Shown piece by piece: positions 26,270 through 33,405 of a stretch of 37,623 nucleotides of DNA (positions are counted from its first letter, which is position 1; every line of letters begins with the position of its first letter). The stretch lies in assembly GCA_900754115.1 (NCBI GenBank), contig CAAEBM010000008.1, positions 1 through 37,623 of the forward strand. The letters run 5' to 3'. Origin of the DNA: Bacilli bacterium. Lineage in GTDB: Bacteria; Bacillota_I; Bacilli_A; RFN20; CAG-631. Both the position numbers and the translations under genes were made by a program. Below the pieces are notes generated by a model. That model searched no databases. It was not told where the DNA came from and worked only from the letters and a program-made list of their open reading frames with translations.

Positions 26270-26281
26270 ATAGATTATTAG

Positions 26282-26320
26282 AAGTGATATAAAGCAAAAT
26301 GCTAAAATATCACTTTTTTA
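26282..26320 (+). terminator. Terminator after tRNA-Arg
   Basis: AAGTGATAT / ATATCACTT (9 bp) with an inner AGC..GCT pair, followed by a T run. Confidence 0.75.
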
Positions 26321-26358
26321 TATTTTCTTAAAACATCGATAGTTTCATTGATTTTTTA

Positions 26359-27402
26359 TTAAATAGAAGCGTTAATTTTTAAAGAAGGGAAAAATTTTTG
26401 AAAACAAATGGGAATACTGATTTGAGTTTTAATTTGATTAATAGTATAAAATTTATGAATTAAATGATGAGGGACTTGGTTTATCTCTACTAAATAACCG
26501 GTCATTTCCCAAATTTGATGGGTAAAAACATGCTTTTGTTTTTCTAAATTTTGAATGATTACTGGTTCAATTTGATATTGATTTGTTAATTTATCAACCA
26601 AAGATTGCTTATCTATTACACCAGATAATAAAATAGGACAAAGCAAGTCTTTTAATACTCCTTGCTTTTTAACTTCAAAATAATAAGAGTCTTGAAAACG
26701 TAAAAAAACGCAAGTATATTGATAGTTTTTAACATCTACTTTTTTTGTATTAATTGGGAATTGTTCAATGGTTTGATTTTGAAAAGCTAAACATTTTTCA
26801 TTTAAGGGGCAATGGGTACATACAGGAGATTTATAAGTACAGATGGTTGCACCAAGTTCCATTAAAGATTCGTTAAAATCTCCCCAATGAGAAGGATTTA
26901 ATTTTTCAAGTTGTTGTTTATAATATTTTTTTGTAAAATTTAAAGAAATATCTAAATCACTTTGTAAATAACGACTCAAAACTCTTAATACATTTCCATC
27001 TACACAGGCATAAGGGAGTTGATAAGCTCTAGATAAAATAGCACCAGCACTATATTCTCCTATTCCTTTTAAGGATAGTGCATCTGAGTAATTTATTGGA
27101 AACTGTCCTGAAAAGCAATCCATAATCATTTGAGCGCTTCTTTTTAAATTCTTTGCTCGTGAATAATATCCTAATCCTTCCCAAAGTTTAAATAATTTTT
27201 CGTCGGATACTTGGGATAAATCTTTGATTGTTGGGAGAGTTTTTAAAAATCTTAAATAAAAAGGAATGACAGTTTCTACTCTTGTTTGTTGAAGCATAAT
27301 TTCGCTAATCCAAATTGCATATGGATCTTGTGTATGTCTCCATGGTAAGTCTCTTTTATTTTTTCTAAACCATTGTATTAAGCTTTCTGTATCTAAATTC
27401 AT
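26359..27402 (-). CDS. mutY: A/G-specific adenine DNA glycosylase
   Basis: 347 residues. It removes adenine mispaired with 8-oxoguanine in base-excision repair. Glu34 (ISEIMLQQTRV) and Asp135 (VDGNVLRV) are the catalytic pair. LKGIGEYSAGAIL is the helix-hairpin-helix. Cys188, Cys195, Cys198 and Cys204 (C-x6-C-x2-C-x5-C) bind the 4Fe-4S cluster. The C-terminal 110 residues are a diverged NUDIX-like 8-oxoG recognition domain with HVFTHQIWEM. AGAGGTTTT precedes the start. Confidence 0.96.
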   Translation of the reverse strand: MNLDTESLIQWFRKNKRDLPWRHTQDPYAIWISEIMLQQTRVETVIPFYLRFLKTLPTIKDLSQVSDEKLFKLWEGLGYYSRAKNLKRSAQMIMDCFSGQFPINYSDALSLKGIGEYSAGAILSRAYQLPYACVDGNVLRVLSRYLQSDLDISLNFTKKYYKQQLEKLNPSHWGDFNESLMELGATICTYKSPVCTHCPLNEKCLAFQNQTIEQFPINTKKVDVKNYQYTCVFLRFQDSYYFEVKKQGVLKDLLCPILLSGVIDKQSLVDKLTNQYQIEPVIIQNLEKQKHVFTHQIWEMTGYLVEINQVPHHLIHKFYTINQIKTQISIPICFQKFFPSLKINASI

Positions 27403-27502
27403 GATAAAACCTCTTTACTTTGTATTTTATTGTAACATATTTTTAAAAGACTATCATTTTTATTTTACTTTTTATCTTTTATTATGCTAAAATATACCTG
27501 CT

Positions 27503-27593
27503 GGAGAAATACCCAAGTGGTTGAAGGGGCTGGCTTGGAAAGCTAGTAGACGGATAAAACTGTGCGGGGGTTCAAATCCCCCTTTCTCCGCCA
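27503..27593 (+). tRNA. tRNA-Ser (anticodon GGA)
   Basis: Class II tRNA. Acceptor GGAGAAA pairs with TTTCTCC, discriminator G, encoded CCA. The loop CTTGGAA gives GGA. Its last nine bases recur at 30769-30777, possibly as an attachment site. Confidence 0.96.
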
Positions 27594-27898
27594 TGTAATA
27601 AAGCCTAAAAGGCTATTTTGCCTTTAAAGTCCTAAAAAACGTAAGTATTTTAGGGCTTTTTTAGTTGTTGGAGTTGTTCAAAAATGATGTAAAATAGCAT
27701 TTAAAATCGAGGCTATATTTTTAGGTTCAATAGGTCTTGAACTCTTAATTGTTTTTTAAAGATGAATTTTTTTTGAAATAGCTTTTTAGGCTTTATAAGA
27801 CAACGTAAACCTAAACCAACGAAATGGTTTAGGTTTTATTTTTTTGATTTAAATTGTATTTTTAGATGATTTATGATAAAATAAATTTGAGGTGCAAA
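27594..27898. other. Non-coding stretch with two terminators after tRNA-Ser
   Basis: It holds a hairpin AAGTCCTAAAA / TTTTAGGGCTT with T6 (about 27625-27662), probably the tRNA terminator. A second, very strong hairpin at 27807-27836 (AAACCTAAACCA / TGGTTTAGGTTT) is followed by T7. No gene is seen between them. A TATAAT-like element and GAGGTG precede the next gene. Confidence 0.7.
27807..27846 (+). terminator. Strong hairpin terminator
   Basis: 12-bp perfect stem AAACCTAAACCA / TGGTTTAGGTTT, loop ACGAAA, then TATTTTTTT. It stands alone, 200 bases after tRNA-Ser and just upstream of the HEPN-like gene, shielding that gene from read-through. Confidence 0.85.
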
Positions 27899-28420
27899 AT
27901 GGATAAAAAATACATGTGGCATTATAATAATAAAGAGTATTTAGAATTTGCTGAAAAGTATATTAAAGATTTTGAAAATAATTTTAACTATAAATCTTAT
28001 ATCACGCCTCATGACGAAATGAGAGAACTGATTGGTAGAATTATTGAAGAGTTTCAATATCTAGAAGCATGCATTCAATATTTGCTAGAACGTGCAGTAG
28101 AATATAAATTATATAATGAAAGTGTAAAGTTTAATTTTGACAATTATAATTCTGCCACAAAAATAGTTAAAAATTTAACTAACTGTTTAATAGAGGAAGA
28201 AATTTCTAAGAAATTAATTAATCTTATAAAATTTAGAAATTACATTATTCATGCACATTATTTACAGGATAATCAAAAAGAAAATGAGAAAAAATTCCCT
28301 TATTTTTTATTTTTAATATTTGAAGCAAATGATTATATTTCGAATGTTACCAATAGAATTATTGGTGGAGCAACACATATTCCAAATATTTTTGAAGTAA
28401 ACCCAAATAAAAATATATAG
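27899..28420 (+). CDS. HEPN-motif protein, unknown function
   Basis: 173 residues from the ATG at 27899 (GAGGTG seven bases upstream). It is largely helical, with RELIGRIIEEFQYLEACIQY and KLINLIKFRNYIIHAHYLQD. RNYIIH (Arg113 to His118) is the R-x4-H motif of HEPN domains, here followed by A-H-Y, close to the R-x4-H-x-Y of HepT-type ribonucleases. HEPN proteins are common in toxin-antitoxin and antiphage systems. No MNT nucleotidyltransferase partner is next to it; an unusual palindromic non-coding block follows. Codons are rich in ATA and AGA compared with the core genes, suggesting acquisition. The HEPN call rests on one motif and the helical layout, so it is tentative. Confidence 0.55.
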   Translation: MDKKYMWHYNNKEYLEFAEKYIKDFENNFNYKSYITPHDEMRELIGRIIEEFQYLEACIQYLLERAVEYKLYNESVKFNFDNYNSATKIVKNLTNCLIEEEISKKLINLIKFRNYIIHAHYLQDNQKENEKKFPYFLFLIFEANDYISNVTNRIIGGATHIPNIFEVNPNKNI

Positions 28421-28558
28421 TGGCTAAGGTTATGCCGTGAAAGGTGCTTGACATGAGATGGAATGAAGACATAATATCAAAAGGCAAAGACAAGCACACG
28501 CGAGAATCCCATTTTTAATTTTTTATCTCATTATTTTTTAGAAGGTCAAAAATTCTAT

Positions 28559-28970
28559 TTAAAAATATGAATAAAAATCTTTATCAAAAATTTCAGTATC
28601 CAATTCGTTATGAAAAATTGCTTTAATGTTTCGGTTCATAGTATTTTTTGCCTTCTTTTTATATTTGTAATTGCAACTACATTCGAAGTCGATATTTCAA
28701 GTTTTAAAAATAACAGGTATTTTAAAGTAGCCTTGTAGTGATATTTTGGCCTTATATCCAACTTGACTAGTATTTGTTGGATAAGACTTGTTGCAATTAT
28801 ACTCTTAATGTAAAATAAAATTTTTCAAAATGTCATGACATTACTTGCTTGTTAAATGCCTACTTTTTGATTTATCTTGATATTTTATTTGGCAATTACA
28901 CAAAAAATATATCTTGTATTTTTGCAAAATACAATAAACAGTCTTGAACAAAACCCATACAAAATCTATA
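28559..28970 (-). pseudogene. Decayed reading frame, unidentified
   Basis: One frame on the minus strand reads protein-like stretches (SYPTNTSQVGYKAKISLQGY, then NIDFECSCNYKYKKKAKNTM and NELDTEIFDKDFYSYF, stop at 28559-28561) separated by in-frame TGA, TAA and TAA. The FECSC segment could be a broken zinc site. I do not recognise the protein. Chance is possible, but the composition is unlike the surrounding non-coding DNA. Confidence 0.3.
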
Positions 28971-29057
28971 CTTTTTAAAAACTAAGCTCGATTTAAGTTA
29001 AATAAAAATATACTCACTTAAACTTAAAATGAGTATTAAGATATAACAACAAAAAAT

Positions 29058-29122
29058 ACGGCAACGATAAAAAATGGAGTTTCGCAGAAAACTTGCGTGC
29101 GAACTCCATTTTTCGTTGCCGT
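29058..29122. repeat. Long inverted repeat 1
   Basis: The left arm ACGGCAACGA(TA)AAAAATGGAGTT faces AACTCC-ATTTTT-CGTTGCCGT, with an inner CGCA/TGCG pairing. The stem has well over 20 pairs with one small bulge. The arms are far more GC-rich than the flanks. No T run follows, so it is not an ordinary terminator. Confidence 0.85.
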
Positions 29123-29154
29123 TTTGGTTATGGTTATATAGTTTATTTGGAGTG

Positions 29155-29216
29155 TGGCGTGTGCTTGTATATAACAAGTGGACTCGGCTATCGCCTTGTC
29201 CAACAAGCACACGCCA
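29155..29216. repeat. Long inverted repeat 2
   Basis: A perfect 14-bp outer stem TGGCGTGTGCTTGT / ACAAGCACACGCCA encloses an inner TGGAC / GTCCA stem and a GGC-tatc-GCC tip. Unpaired bases are mostly on the left side. It lies 32 bases after inverted repeat 1 and about 100 bases before the exonuclease gene. Confidence 0.85.
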
Positions 29217-29318
29217 GGGTTGCAAATTATAAATTTTTTAATTATTTTTTATTAATTGGTACATTTTAAAATTTATGTTACAATATAATTAAAGTTAATT
29301 AAAATAGAGGTATAAACT

Positions 29319-30698
29319 ATGAATTTCAGTATTCAAACAAAATCTAGAAATATGAAAGGGCAAAGTTTAATAGACATTCCTAATGAGTTTGTAGTATTTG
29401 ATTTAGAAACAACAGGATTAGACCCTTTTTATGATGAAATAATCGAAATAGGTGCTATTAAAATAGTTGATTCTCACATTGTTGATGAATTTTCTACTTT
29501 TGTTAAACCTATGAATGAAATACCTACTTTTATAACAAATTTAACAGGTATAACAAACGAAATGGTTAAAGATTCTCCTATGATTTATGAAGTATTACCT
29601 CAATTTATGAAATTTATAGATAATAATATTTTAGTAGGACATAATATTCATTTTGATATAAATTTTTTATATGATAATTTAATTAAATCAAACCAAGAGC
29701 CTTTAAAAAATGATTATGTTGATACATTAAGATTAAGTAGATTTTTATTAACTAATTTACATCACCATAGATTGACCGATTTAACGGATTATTACAATAT
29801 AAATAATAATGGCAGACACAGAAGTATAAGAGACTCTGAGATGACCTTAGAAGTTTTACAAAAACTAAAAGAAGAGATTTTCAATCAATATGGTAGTATA
29901 GAAAATTTTAAAAATGAACTCAGCCGTAAAAAGCGTGGGTTAAAAGCGAGCGATATTACAACAAGTAAAGTAAACTTTAATGAAGATAATTTATTATTTA
30001 ATAAAAATGTTGCAATAACTGGCATCCTTGAAAAGATGAGCAGAAAAGAAGCTATGCAAATTGTAGTTGATTTAGGGGGATTTTGCGAAGATAGAGTTAC
30101 AACAAGAACTGATTATTTAATTTTGGGAAACAATGATTATAATCCAATATTAAAAGGAAACAAGAGTTCAAAATTACTAAAAGCTGAAGAATTAAAATTA
30201 AAAGGCAACGATATTGAGATATTGTCTGAAAACATATTTTATGACTTAATAAGTGATTATATAAGAGAAAATTCTATTATTACGACTCCATCTATTATCA
30301 AAAATTCTTCTTCATTTGCAAATGATATATCAAAAGAAGTAACACTTGAAAAGTATAAAACGAAGAAACAACATAGTGTTGAAATAATGAATGGAGATGA
30401 AAAAGAAATTTTAAATTTCTTTATAAAAACCGCTGAAAAACATGAAAAAGAAATCAAATATTCATTCATGTCAGACAAAGCAATTAGTTTTACTTTACTT
30501 GGTATAGAAGTCGGTAGAATAAAATTTAATGGAAAAAAGCATTATTGTAGATTATTTGCTGGAGATTTTAAAGAACATGAATGGGAAAATGTAGAGAATC
30601 CAGAGAAATACAAGATATTTGAATATATAGAAGATTTGTTCACTTATATAGATAAAGAATATAAAAGATATTTTATTAAATATGGCGATTGTGATTAA
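29319..30698 (+). CDS. DnaQ-like 3'-5' exonuclease fused to BRCT and an unknown C-terminal domain
   Basis: 459 residues. Residues 20-185 are a DEDDh exonuclease: FVVFDLETTGLDP (Asp28, Glu30), GHNIHFDINFL (Asp113) and HRSIRDSEMTLEV (His167, Asp172). Residues about 224-312 are a BRCT domain (FNKNVAITGILEKMSRKEAM, then GGFCEDRVTTRTDYLILG). Residues about 350-459 form a further domain containing SFTLLGIEVGRIKFNGKKHY, which I cannot name with confidence. It resembles stand-alone PolC/epsilon-like repair exonucleases. GAGGTATAAAC precedes the start. It follows the palindromic block and precedes the tRNA-end repeat. Its ATA-rich codon use differs from that of the core genes. Confidence 0.88.
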   Translation: MNFSIQTKSRNMKGQSLIDIPNEFVVFDLETTGLDPFYDEIIEIGAIKIVDSHIVDEFSTFVKPMNEIPTFITNLTGITNEMVKDSPMIYEVLPQFMKFIDNNILVGHNIHFDINFLYDNLIKSNQEPLKNDYVDTLRLSRFLLTNLHHHRLTDLTDYYNINNNGRHRSIRDSEMTLEVLQKLKEEIFNQYGSIENFKNELSRKKRGLKASDITTSKVNFNEDNLLFNKNVAITGILEKMSRKEAMQIVVDLGGFCEDRVTTRTDYLILGNNDYNPILKGNKSSKLLKAEELKLKGNDIEILSENIFYDLISDYIRENSIITTPSIIKNSSSFANDISKEVTLEKYKTKKQHSVEIMNGDEKEILNFFIKTAEKHEKEIKYSFMSDKAISFTLLGIEVGRIKFNGKKHYCRLFAGDFKEHEWENVENPEKYKIFEYIEDLFTYIDKEYKRYFIKYGDCD

Positions 30699-30768
30699 AA
30701 TCTAAAACTTGAAAATTAATATATTATAAGATAAATATATCACACTTTTATCATTTTACATTACACAC

Positions 30769-30777
30769 TCTCCGCCA
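30769..30777 (+). repeat. Copy of the tRNA-Ser 3' end, possible attachment-site remnant
   Basis: TCTCCGCCA matches the 3' end of the tRNA-Ser gene in the same orientation, 3.2 kb downstream. Nine bases with six G/C are rarely repeated by chance in DNA this AT-rich. A terminator-like hairpin follows, as behind a real tRNA. Confidence 0.45.
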
Positions 30778-31102
30778 AAAAAGGTTTAAACGGACATCAA
30801 TATTCGTTTGTAGAAACATATTCGTATTATTTAAATGTAGGCGGATATGTTTTTTTATTTCTTTCCAATTGTTTCTTAAAATATGATTTATTTTTTGCTT
30901 TTTATTATTTTATTATGGGATGACAAATTATAAAACCAATTTATTGGTCAATTTAGATTTTCCATAAGTTCATTTGTTCTTTTAATTTGTAGTAGATTTT
31001 AAAAAAAATCGAGAATATGCAAAATAAATTTTAATTTTAAAAGCAAAAATATCGATTTAAATAGGCAAAAAAATAAAATTATAAAAAAATTGACTATTTA
31101 AA

Positions 31103-31130
31103 TTGATTTTTAACATTAAGTTGATATAAT
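31103..31130 (+). promoter_or_regulatory. Promoter of the AAA/DUF4143 gene
   Basis: TTGATT (31103-31108), a 16-base spacer and TATAAT (31125-31130). Transcription would start near 31137, only about 13 bases before the ATG, leaving just the ribosome site as leader. Confidence 0.55.
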
Positions 31131-31149
31131 TATATTGCGAGGTGATTTT

Positions 31150-32385
31150 ATGAATTTATATAAAAGAGAAGAATACTTAAAAAGAATAAGAGGATTCTAT
31201 CATGATACCGAAATTATTAAAGTTATAACTGGAGTAAGAAGGTGCGGAAAATCATCTTTAATGCATACAATAAAAAATGAATTAGTAAGTAATGGAATAA
31301 GTGAAGAAAATTGTATTTTTATTGATTTAGACAGCAGAAAATATAAAAGAATTAAAGCAGAAAAAGATTTAGAAGAATTATTAGACTCATATTCTAATAT
31401 TAATGGTACAAAATATGTTTTTATAGATGAAATACAAAATATAAAAAATTTTGAAGAAGTAATAAATGCATTTAGAAATGATGGAGAATATTCAATATTT
31501 ATAACTGGATCAAATTCGTATTTACTGAGTGGAGAATTAGTAACTAAACTTACGGGAAGATATATTGAATTTGAAATTTTCACTTTATCCTTTTATGAAT
31601 ATTTAGAAATGAAAAAGTTTTATAATAAAGCAATTAATTCTAATATATTGATTGAACTTAATAATTATATCATTGAAGGTGGTTTCCCAAAAACAATTCA
31701 ATATGATTCAATTATAGATAAAAGATCATATACCAATGCTGTTGTTGAAGAAATATTTGAAAAAGATATTAAAAAAAGAGTGAAAGTAAGAACTATTGAA
31801 ACCTTTAATTTGGTTAAAAACTTTATTATTAATAACTATGGTCAAACAATGAGTATTTTAAGTATTCAAAAAGGATTAGAAAAAGCAGGTATTAAGGTAA
31901 GAAGAGAAACAATAACTAAATATATAGAAATTTTAACTAGTGCCAAAATAATTTACCAATGCGATAGATTTGATTTAAAAAGTAAACGTGCATTAAAAGG
32001 AGAAAAGAAATACTATTTAGCTGATTCTTCATTTTATTATGCAATCAATACAGATAATAGAATTAATTATGGACCAGCATTAGAAAATGTAATATACACT
32101 TACGCTAGAAGTAAAAAATATACTGTAAGCGTAGGAAAAATTGGATTATTAGAATGTGATTTTATATTAAGGGATGATTATTTAAATTATGCATACTTGC
32201 AAATCGCTTATACAATTTTAGAAAATAAAAAAACGGAAGATAGAGAATACAATTCTTTAGAATTAATCAAAGATAATTATCCAAAATATGTTCTTACAAC
32301 TGATTTTTTAATTCAAAAACGCAATGGAATTATTCACGCTAATATAGCTGATTTTATTAAAAATAATTTAAGTTTTAATTTATAG
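31150..32385 (+). CDS. AAA-family ATP-binding protein with DUF4143
   Basis: 411 residues from the ATG at 31150 (GAGGTGAT upstream). The N-terminal ATPase has Walker A VITGVRRCGKSSLM (about 26-38), Walker B KYVFIDEIQN and FITGSNSYLLSGE with the sensor. A winged-helix region follows (LSIQKGLEKAGIKVRRETIT). The C-terminal DUF4143 part has KYYLADSSFYYAI and a restriction-endonuclease-like end (LLECDFIL, then YLQIAYTI). The family is widespread in gut anaerobes, often in many copies and with mobile character; its role is unknown. Codon use is ATA- and AGA-rich like the neighbouring acquired genes. Confidence 0.9.
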   Translation: MNLYKREEYLKRIRGFYHDTEIIKVITGVRRCGKSSLMHTIKNELVSNGISEENCIFIDLDSRKYKRIKAEKDLEELLDSYSNINGTKYVFIDEIQNIKNFEEVINAFRNDGEYSIFITGSNSYLLSGELVTKLTGRYIEFEIFTLSFYEYLEMKKFYNKAINSNILIELNNYIIEGGFPKTIQYDSIIDKRSYTNAVVEEIFEKDIKKRVKVRTIETFNLVKNFIINNYGQTMSILSIQKGLEKAGIKVRRETITKYIEILTSAKIIYQCDRFDLKSKRALKGEKKYYLADSSFYYAINTDNRINYGPALENVIYTYARSKKYTVSVGKIGLLECDFILRDDYLNYAYLQIAYTILENKKTEDREYNSLELIKDNYPKYVLTTDFLIQKRNGIIHANIADFIKNNLSFNL

Positions 32386-32653
32386 GCTGATTTGTTATAA
32401 TAAATGATGAAATAATTAATTTTTTTCATATTTAGCTAATTTAAGAATTGTTTATTGAAAATAATCAGATGTCATTAATTTGGAAGGTAGAAGTGGAAAA
32501 TTTGAATATGGAGAGAGGGCAAGTATTATATAATATATTTAAAATCATATTAAATCGCTTAATACAAATAGGAAAATGATAGAGAAAGTTGTATATTATA
32601 AGTGAACAAATTAACAAATTAGAAGTTGTACAATGCAAATGGAGGAAGTGAAA

Positions 32654-33073
32654 ATGGAAAAGTTTAGAGGTTGGTGTTGGTATCTTACTGATAAAGCAAA
32701 ATTGCTTGAAAAGCATAAATGTGGCAAATGGATGCATTTCTTTGATGATCAAAAATTCGCCATGAGTATATGTGAAAAGGCAATTGCAGAAAATGTTTGC
32801 TATGAGTGTAAATGTACCGATATGGAGACCACTGATTGTAAAAGAGGAGTTATTTGTTTTTATTTGAATAGCGATGATATAGAGAACCATCACAGAGTTA
32901 TCCAGTTTATGATAGATAATCAATTGATTCAAAAAACTAGAAAAGGAAAATTTTACAATATAAGCTTTAAGTTTGATGACCAAACTCGTGCTAAAAAGTA
33001 TGGCAAAGATTTTATTGGAGTGATTAAACTTGAACATTTTATTGATTTGAATACTGGAAAGTGGATAATTTAA
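32654..33073 (+). CDS. Small protein, possibly of the putative phosphothreonine lyase group
   Basis: 139 residues from the ATG at 32654 (GGAGG eight bases upstream). It opens GWCWYLTDKAKLLEKHKCGK and WMHFFDD, then shows GVICFYLNSDDIENHHRVIQ and YNISFKFDDQTRAKKYGKDF, ending IKLEHFIDLNTGKWI. I recall this pattern from proteins labelled putative phosphothreonine lyase domain in Lachnospiraceae and relatives. A real relation to OspF/SpvC lyases cannot be judged by eye. There is no signal peptide or membrane segment. In the 268 bases before it there is only a 36-codon frame without a ribosome site (32469-32579), not called. Confidence 0.6.
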   Translation: MEKFRGWCWYLTDKAKLLEKHKCGKWMHFFDDQKFAMSICEKAIAENVCYECKCTDMETTDCKRGVICFYLNSDDIENHHRVIQFMIDNQLIQKTRKGKFYNISFKFDDQTRAKKYGKDFIGVIKLEHFIDLNTGKWII

Positions 33074-33228
33074 TAAAATATAATTGATAAATTTAAATAA
33101 TATAGAAAGAAATAATCTTAAATAATTTATATTTTAAATGATATTTGGTTCAATTTATAAAAAAAGATAAAATAATTCAATAAACATTTTAACAGATTTT
33201 ACTGAAAACGCTTTCTGAATTTTTTTCT

Positions 33229-33256
33229 TTTACTTATTTTTAAAATAGATTATAAT
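33229..33256 (+). promoter_or_regulatory. Promoter upstream of the riboswitch
   Basis: TTTACT (33229-33234), a 16-base spacer and TATAAT (33251-33256). The transcript start would lie just before the aptamer. Confidence 0.6.
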
Positions 33257-33268
33257 ACTGATGTAAAA

Positions 33269-33339
33269 GTCATATAATTCTGATAATATGGTTCAGAAGT
33301 CTCTACATTATCACCGTAAATGATAATACTATGGTTACA
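33269..33339 (+). promoter_or_regulatory. Purine riboswitch, guanine class
   Basis: The aptamer begins GTCATATAATTCTGA. P2 is TTCTGA / TCAGAA with loop TAATATGGT. The joining segment GTCTCTAC matches the conserved TTTCTAC core. P3 is ATTATCA / TGATAAT with loop CCGTAAA. P1 closes with CATA / TATG. The specificity base in J3/1 (sequence ATACTATG) is C, as in guanine/hypoxanthine aptamers, not the U of adenine aptamers. The permease downstream is a fitting target. Ligand binding should reduce expression; the terminator hairpin is weak, so the mechanism is less sure. Confidence 0.92.
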
Positions 33340-33405
33340 ATTTAATATTGAAAAAACCGCTGTTATGGCTTTTTACAACAAAATTTTTTAAGGAGGACTT
33401 CTTTA

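Larger units (their letters stand above)
28421..29318. other. Gene-free block with large palindromes and a decayed reading frame
   Basis: No intact gene. At 28443-28504 GGTGCTTG and CAAGCACACG form a loose hairpin. At 28559-28970 (minus) lies a reading frame interrupted by stops. At 29058-29122 and 29155-29216 lie two very strong hairpins, and the right arm of the second repeats CAAGCACACGC from 28491. Possible identities are a structured RNA, an origin or transfer site, or relics of a mobile element. I do not recognise the family. Confidence 0.6.
30699..31134. other. Intergenic stretch with tRNA-end repeat and hairpin
   Basis: It contains TCTCCGCCA at 30769-30777, identical to the last nine bases of tRNA-Ser (27585-27593). 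A terminator-like hairpin follows, AACATATTCG / CGGATATGTT with T7 (about 30817-30858). The rest is AT-rich, with no gene seen. Confidence 0.6.
33074..33405. other. Leader region of the purine permease gene
   Basis: The first 150 bases are AT-rich without visible signals. Then come the promoter (33229-33256), the purine riboswitch (33269-33339) and a weak hairpin AAAAACC / GGCTTTTT (about 33353-33376) that could act as the riboswitch-controlled terminator, followed by AAGGAGGA before the gene. Confidence 0.6.

Noticed and set aside
26115..26297. 60-codon minus-strand frame over tRNA-Arg
   Set aside because: Antisense of a tRNA, same artefact.
29155..29216. Integron attC site
   Set aside because: The hairpin has extra bases on one side as attC sites do, but the GTT-R-R-R-Y / R-Y-Y-Y-AAC ends are missing and there is no integrase.
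28998..29225. 75-codon minus-strand frame across the palindromes
   Set aside because: Its sequence is produced by the inverted repeats and has no ribosome site.
32469..32579. 36-codon frame MSLIWKVEVENLNMERGQ, ending in TGA
   Set aside because: No ribosome site and no recognisable family; kept only as a remark.
32465..33037. 190-codon minus-strand frame
   Set aside because: Lies opposite the 139-residue plus-strand gene, which has a strong ribosome site and family-like sequence; the minus frame is low-complexity Phe/Ile/Ser.
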